Shown here: piece by piece, positions 19,756 through 24,929 of the stretch
Numbering within the stretch: position 1 is the stretch's first letter
How the letters are laid out: each line of letters begins with the position of its first letter
Origin: Oppiella nova
Taxonomy: Eukaryota > Arthropoda > Arachnida > Sarcoptiformes > Oppiidae
Reading direction: 5' to 3'
Length of the DNA: 24,929 bases
Assembly: GCA_905397405.1 (NCBI GenBank)
Contig: CAJPVJ010000452.1
Coordinates: 1-24,929, forward strand
The notes under the pieces: model-generated
The model's database searches: none
What the model saw: only the letters and a program-made list of their open reading frames with translations
What the model was told of the DNA's origin: nothing
Translations under genes and position numbers: made by a program

Positions 19756-20549
19756 GGCACTATTGTTTGATATGCTATTTGTTATAATTTATAAATTATG
19801 CTTGTTATTATTTAGGTATAATTTTTATATGTTGTTAAATTGTGTTGTTTGTATTGATTATGTTTTATTAATTTAATTAAATAAACTCAAAATTAATAAT
19901 TAATGTTATTTTCATATATTGTAATTAAATTTACTATTTATAAAAAATATATTCATTTAATTAGCACTATTAATAAAATATTTTTATTCAAAATTTATTT
20001 ACTATTATTTTATTTGGCAATTATACAGCACTATTTGCGAAATTTTAATATAAACTAAAATGACATTAATTTAAGCGCCATATTATAGGATGATTATAAG
20101 TCAAAAATATGTGAACCAGGTCATCGTCAGGCGACATATTATATGTCATAATATGAGAAGCCATGGTAAATCTAGAGATTATTTTATTAAAAATGTTAAA
20201 GTAACAATTATTGAATTATATAATTATATGCTACTTATTTCAATTTCAAGTTAAAGTTCAACTTATTTACTTGATTATAATTATATGTATTTATTATGCA
20301 TAAAAAATTAATTAATACACAAATTGTGTCAGATTACAGGCCCATACCTACCCGCGCGATTGTCTATCAATGTATCAATAGAGTGATGGGAATAATTATA
20401 ATTTATATGAACTAGTACAGTACAGTATCTTAGAGTTAGTATTTTTATAAACAATTGTCTGTTCAAGTAAATATAATATTTGTATTATTTATAAACCGGT
20501 TAGTAATCAGTGTTTGAATGTGTGTCCAACACATTAATGTTGTTATGAC
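19756..20549. other. AT-rich intergenic region
   Basis: 3' flank of transporter 2, then AT-rich sequence. GTCATCGTCAGGCGACATA near 20120..20138 recurs near 12524. A short segment at 20338..20375 resembles two pieces of the EGF exon of the next gene. No gene is supported. Confidence 0.5.
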
Positions 20550-21401
20550 ATGTCATTGGGTAATGACTGGATACATAGTATACGATACATATCGATGTGT
20601 AGTTCCACCAAAAACGGTATATTTGCAATGAATATGTCGGCGCCAAACAAACTCCATTTCCCAGTGATTGCGCGCGAATCGTGTATTATTCAAGACATAT
20701 GTGTGGATCCGATTCAGTCGATACTTGTTTGGAGTGAATATCTTAAAAGTTGACATTTTCATGATCAATATACTCAATGTAAATTAATACTACATAAATT
20801 TACCGTGATCATTATAGTCGGTTATCGAGTGCCAAGTCGTATAATGCAATCGTCTCAGGATGGACAGGGAGTTCGTGTGATCGTCCACTCGGAATACATA
20901 CTCAAGAATACCCTCAATATTGACGTTAAGACTAAACGTATTTATTGGATGAGCAAAAAGACATATCACTCGACGGTTATTAGTCTGTATTCTATTGGAT
21001 ACGACGGCACCGGTAGGCAGAGACACCATTCGTCCGAAGATACATTTCCGGACAGTCCGATCGCCACTATGAATATAATCGGGAATTACATCTATTGGAC
21101 AGACAGTAGAGACCATACGATTAGTCGCATGTATATGAAAAAGTTGTCGTATGAGGATCCGGTAGTTCATACGGTCCTACAATCGGGTGTCGATATAAAT
21201 GCCTTTAAAATTATACACAAATCGCGTCAACCGGATGGCGCTAACAAATGCCGGACCCATACCTGTCCTGAAATATGTTTGCCCTCCAGTAGTGGTAATC
21301 ACGGGAACTACTCGTGCGGTTGTCTATCGGACTATACATGGGATGGACTCGCGTGTGGATATACCGGTCCATCAGCGACAACACCCGTTACCACTAACTA
21401 A
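20550..21401 (+). CDS. LDL-receptor class B (YWTD) and EGF-like protein, short or 5'-incomplete
   Basis: Two exons, 20550..20733 and 20818..21401 (84-base intron, TGGA|GTGAAT to TTATAG|TC), give 255 residues. The junction makes ILVWIGYRVPSRIM, matching the usual YWTDWG...PRI step between propeller blades, so the splice is well supported. Other class B features are ICVDPIQSILVW, LNIDVKTKRIYWMS and IIGNYIYWTDS. The C-terminus is an EGF-like module with six cysteines (CRTHTCPEIC, then YSCGC, then C) and a Thr/Pro end. That is roughly half of a six-bladed propeller; no signal peptide, LDL class A repeats or membrane span is visible. Either upstream exons were missed or this is a truncated duplicate of an LRP-type gene. 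The ATG at 20550 is the first in frame after a TAA and may be internal. Confidence 0.7.
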
Positions 21402-22661
21402 AAGCTTACAAATCCAGTACTTAATCACTAAATCTGTTTGAAGTATACATTTCTATTATAACTAAATTATTCATTTAATTATTATTGATCAAAAATGTAT
21501 TAATTATTTAGTACTGGTACAATTGTTTTAATGCTTATTAAATAGACTTTGAGGGTATTTGGTTTAAGCATTTATTGGGAAAAGTTGTTTACATTTAAAA
21601 TTATTGATATATAAAATGAACAACTTTGTATGTAAAATACTCCCTCAATGCTTATGGAAAAAAATAAATCATTTAGAAATTTAAATAAAAATTTAATATA
21701 AAAAGTTATATTAACGTCAAACGTTAGACTTATTTCATTGGATATAAAACATAATGCTTTGAAATTTTGAAATTTAATTTCTAATGAAATTTTATAGTTT
21801 TAATTGTAATATTTAATGCCATTGAGAATAATAAAACATAACACCTATTGTTACCAATAAAATGCATATTTTTTATTTCGGTATAGCTATTTAGTTATCA
21901 CAATAGGCTATTATTAATTACAAACTATTTATAGTTATAAAAGTGTATTGTTTCCCAAAAAACAATGACATTACAGTACATATGAAACCAATTAATCACA
22001 GGTAATAATTAATAGACTATTATCTATAATGTGTGGGTTATGTAACAAAAAATTTTAATATCCAAATAGGTTTTCAGTAAATATTTCTCAAACATAAGAC
22101 CAATGAGTGGGACTTAAAGTTAATTTTATTCAAACCCTACCATATAATAACCTCAATCATTAAACACCATATACCTGTATTAGTTAACAAATTGCAAGTC
22201 ATATACAGTAAGTAAAACTATGAAATCAACAAAAAAGTAGTTGCTTTTTGTGATTAAAAATCGCAAATTAGTTATTGAAATGTATTGTATAAACCGCTGA
22301 TTCATGTCATACGTAACGTATTGGAAAGGTATTGAAAAAAATATATTAATACAATTCATTAATAATAGTAACATTTTTAACTAGAAAACAATTGACTCAC
22401 TAAAAACACATTATATAAAAAGCGTATAAAAAATTCCTATACTTTTCAAGCAAAAAATATCATACTTTTTAAGGTATAATCGCTTTATAAAACAAAACTC
22501 GTTTATCATTACATAGCACACTTAATTTACTAATAAGTGTATTGTAAAGTTGTATATTAAGTTGTATAATAAATTAAAAAGTGTGTTTTATATAATATAT
22601 TTCGTAACACATTTAATAAAGTGTGTACAAGTTTTTGTCTCATATATTCAATATAAAAGTG
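21402..22661. other. AT-rich intergenic region
   Basis: About 1.26 kb with many stop codons in all frames and AT-rich simple sequence. A 64-codon minus-strand ORF at 22180..22374 has no features beyond composition. I see no gene. Confidence 0.6.
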
Positions 22662-22832
22662 ATGTTGGAGTCGACTATAATCATCATAATTGTGGTGATC
22701 GTGGTGTTGGTGTTGATCTCAATCGTGTCAGTGATTTGCTGTTTCTTGGAGTGTCTTTGCTGTGAATGTCTTAAGTGTTGCCTCTGTTGCTGTTGCGGTG
22801 ATAATGAGGGCTGCGAATGCTTTTGCTGCTAA
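22662..22832 (+). CDS. 56-residue cysteine-rich membrane micropeptide (CYSTM-like layout)
   Basis: The product has a short N-terminus (MLES), one strongly hydrophobic span (residues about 5-25, Ile/Val-rich) and a C-terminal 31 residues containing 16 cysteines in CC, CxC and CCCC groups, ending ECFCC. Coding sequence is markedly more GC-rich than its flanks, and hydrophobic codons are varied, which supports a real gene. ATG 22662 is the first ATG in the frame. AATAAA lies at 22899..22904, giving a tiny transcript. The layout recalls CYSTM (cysteine-rich transmembrane) stress proteins and multiply S-palmitoylated small membrane proteins, but no homology is claimed. Metal binding or dense palmitoylation on the cytoplasmic face are possible roles. 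Confidence 0.65.
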   Translation: MLESTIIIIIVVIVVLVLISIVSVICCFLECLCCECLKCCLCCCCGDNEGCECFCC

Positions 22833-23104
22833 CGGACTACCGGTGCCGTCAACACACCCGACGCCATATAAATGATTATAACATAAGAAGTTGTGGTCAA
22901 TAAACTTGTTGTGAAAGTATTTGATATAATTTTAGTATAATATCTGTTAATAATAAGTTATTTATTGTTATTATTATAGTTACAAGTGTTTGTTGATTAC
23001 CAGAATAAACTCATCAGGGCTATATACTGTGTTTATACAGCAAAGTAATGACTGTTAAAAATGTTTTAAATAATTATTTCTATTGATAATTAAGTTCACT
23101 AAAT

Positions 23105-24205
23105 AAAACTATACACAAAATTTCATATGAAAACATCTGTTAACTAATATTTAATATAAACATTACATTAAATTGGTATAAAAACTCCAAAAAACATTTT
23201 TCAGGAAGTTTTTGTTAAAAATTTTGTTAAATAAATATACAATATAACTATTTAGTATAGATTAAATTTAATAAAATTCATATAATCTACATTTAAAGTG
23301 TAATTTTGTGTCATATTGTGTGGGCGCATAATTATCATAAACATAAAAACACCTAATATTTGTATTATTTGGATAAAAATCCTAGGTAAATATAAAATAC
23401 TTTCTATACACATATCTTAGGAAACCTAATTAAATGTTTGGGTGACTGTAGTGGTCGGGTGTGTGTGCGCTAACAAAATGTCAGTTAATAAGTAATTATG
23501 TGATTATTTATAATATAAAATAGATGATTAGTATTGTTATTAAACACAAACCCGTATTTTATACATGCATTGAATTTTTGTTAATTCAATACTGAATTTA
23601 ATGCAATTCATTGTGTTATTTAATATGAAGTGTATCTCATGTAGTGCTGTGAAAAACTATACACAAAATTTAATATGAAAACATCTGTTAACTAATATTT
23701 AATATAAACATTACATTAAATTGGTATAAAAACTCCAAAAAACATTTTCAGGAAGTTTTTGTTAAAAATTTTGTTAAATAAATATACAATATAACTATTT
23801 AGTATAGATTAAATTTAATAAAATTCATATATAATCTACATTTAAAGTGTGTTAATAATTTTGTGTCATATTGTGTGGGCGCATAATTTTCATAAACATA
23901 AAAACAATAATATTTGTATTATTTGGATAAAAATCCTAGGTAAATATAAAATACTTTCTATACGAATATCTTAGGAAACCTAATTAAATGTTTGGGTGAC
24001 TGTAGTGGTCGGGTGTGTGTGCGCTAACAAAATGTCAGTTAATAAGTAATTATGTGATTATTTATAATATAAAATAGTTGATTAGTATTGTTATTAAACA
24101 CAAACCCGTATTTTATACATGCATTGAATTTTTGTTAATTCAATACTGAATTTAATGCAATTCATTGTGTTATTTAATATGAAGTGTATCTCATGTAGTG
24201 CTGTG
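23105..24205. repeat. 548-bp tandem repeat, two nearly identical copies
   Basis: Copies about 23105..23651 and 23653..24205, period 548, differing by a few substitutions and small indels (for example extra bases near 23830 and 23855). Non-coding. Each copy includes a GC-richer stretch around GGTCGGGTGTGTGTGCGC and an imperfect inverted repeat around TGCATTGAATT and AATTTAATGCA (23564 and 24118 onward). Confidence 0.95.
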
Positions 24206-24502
24206 TATTGAATTGCAAATTAAACAATACTTTTTGTAACAGTAAATAAAAATCTTTATTTTCTTATATTAATTTTAAAATTAGTTACAAATAATTAATT
24301 ACAAAAAAATGATAATAAGTGTCTAATTTCTAAAAACCTATTCATTTTGTATGCAATAATTATAACTAAATAATTATCAGTTAGTTATTAAGCATTAAAA
24401 GTTGTAATAAAACTTTGTTTCTCATATAATTAAAAACATATTTAAAAAGTTGTATATTTTAATCACAGGTTTTGCTAAACACTTGTAAACACTTCACATA
24501 CA
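24206..24502. other. AT-rich region upstream of the LysM gene
   Basis: No ORF. A possible 3' splice site, TTTTAATCACAG, ends at 24468, so the 5' UTR of the next gene may begin in an upstream exon. Confidence 0.45.
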
Positions 24503-24913
24503 ATGGGTTTGTTTGACAACTTATGGCCCAAATCTAGTTACGTGTCGGTGGCTAACGGTGCGGATGAGGCCAAAGCCAAACGCCAGACCTCCGCCCCACT
24601 ACTGGCCGAACACGACTACAACAACATATACGACTCGGTCGGCCAGTCGTCTGCCACATCCCTGTCCCGCAAACTCATCCGCAAAGACTTCTCCAGCGAT
24701 CCCAAGACTACGGACACCACCGATGAATACGAGGTCCAACTCAACGACAATATCAATAGCATCGCCGCCCGCTTCTGGACTACTCCGGCCACCATTAAAC
24801 GGCTGAACCGACTGTCCACTAGTCACGTGTTTGTCGGGCAAATCATTTTAGTGCCAAAACTCGTTAATAATGGCAAAGAGGTGTCCAAAAGAGACAGGTC
24901 TTCCCAAAAGTGA
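24503..24913 (+). CDS. LysM-domain protein, OXR1/NCOA7-like N-terminal exon
   Basis: 136 residues as read. The first 75 are polar and Ser/Thr-rich without recognised motifs. Residues about 76-119 form a LysM domain: YEVQLNDNINSIAARFWTT, then IKRLNRLSTSHVFVGQ and IILVPK. The pattern (NSIAxxFxTTP, LNRL, VGQxxxVP) is closest to the LysM of the OXR1/NCOA7/mustard family, which protects cells against oxidative damage and normally has a C-terminal TLDc domain. Here a TGA at 24911..24913 comes 16 bases before the window end. Either a donor site just before the stop leads to further exons outside the window, or this is a short LysM-only isoform. A LYSMD-type protein is the alternative. High GC codon use confirms coding. 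Confidence 0.7.
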   Translation: MGLFDNLWPKSSYVSVANGADEAKAKRQTSAPLLAEHDYNNIYDSVGQSSATSLSRKLIRKDFSSDPKTTDTTDEYEVQLNDNINSIAARFWTTPATIKRLNRLSTSHVFVGQIILVPKLVNNGKEVSKRDRSSQK

Positions 24914-24929
24914 TGGGAAACTGGAGTTG

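Noticed and set aside
20790-21170. Minus-strand ORF whose start reads WHSITDYNDHG, resembling the SIxDY motif of the ectodomain family
   Set aside because: Only one short match, with none of the other conserved blocks; the plus strand encodes YWTD repeats with a supported splice.
22180-22374. 64-codon minus-strand hydrophobic ORF
   Set aside because: AT-rich composition effect, no motif, no GC rise.
1-24929. CRISPR arrays, bacterial operons, rRNA or viral genes
   Set aside because: No spaced short repeats, Shine-Dalgarno-led operons, rRNA signatures or recognisable viral proteins; spliced animal genes throughout.

Overview
This is a eukaryotic, very AT-rich window with short spliced introns (62 to 479 bases, GT...AG), AATAAA polyadenylation signals, and animal gene families: 7-transmembrane chemoreceptors, peritrophin-type chitin-binding protein, SLC2/Tret1-like sugar transporters, an LDL-receptor YWTD/EGF gene and an OXR1-type LysM exon. 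Chitin-binding protein, trehalose-transporter-like genes and gustatory-receptor-like proteins together suggest an arthropod. The compact genes and lineage-specific tandem families fit an acariform mite, but the species cannot be read from the sequence.

Layout. 0.1-3.5 kb: two tandem chemoreceptor genes on the minus strand, each with two small 3' exons that a simple ORF scan misses. 3.5-5 kb: AT-rich spacer with a GA microsatellite. 5.1-6.3 kb: a two-domain chitin-binding mucin-like protein on the plus strand whose linker holds a segment resembling an inverted copy of its own repeat. 6.4-7.1 kb: a 108-bp 3' UTR tandem duplication and a tRNA-derived SINE-like element. 7.2-13.7 kb: a cluster of three paralogous type I membrane proteins that I do not recognise (signal peptide, six-cysteine ectodomain, one membrane span), interleaved with three paralogous micropeptides of 41 to 57 residues carrying a glycine-rich membrane segment, plus a GNAT acetyltransferase pseudogene. 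14.5-19.8 kb: two tandem, six-exon SLC2 sugar transporters of 506 and 510 residues. 20.5-21.4 kb: a short LDL-receptor-like YWTD plus EGF gene. 22.7 kb: a 56-residue membrane micropeptide with 16 cysteines in its last 31 residues. 23.1-24.2 kb: a 548-bp near-perfect tandem repeat. 24.5 kb to the end: the first coding exon of a LysM protein resembling OXR1/NCOA7.

Local tandem duplication is the main theme: chemoreceptors x2, ectodomain proteins x3, micropeptides x3, sugar transporters x2, and two non-coding tandem repeats. The best candidate for an undescribed system is the 7.2-13.7 kb cluster, where two unrelated small families have expanded together. The micropeptides have clear coding signatures (conserved frame, conserved TATA/initiator promoter in two copies, a polyA signal) but are too short for ordinary gene calling. 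Any functional link between the two families is inference.
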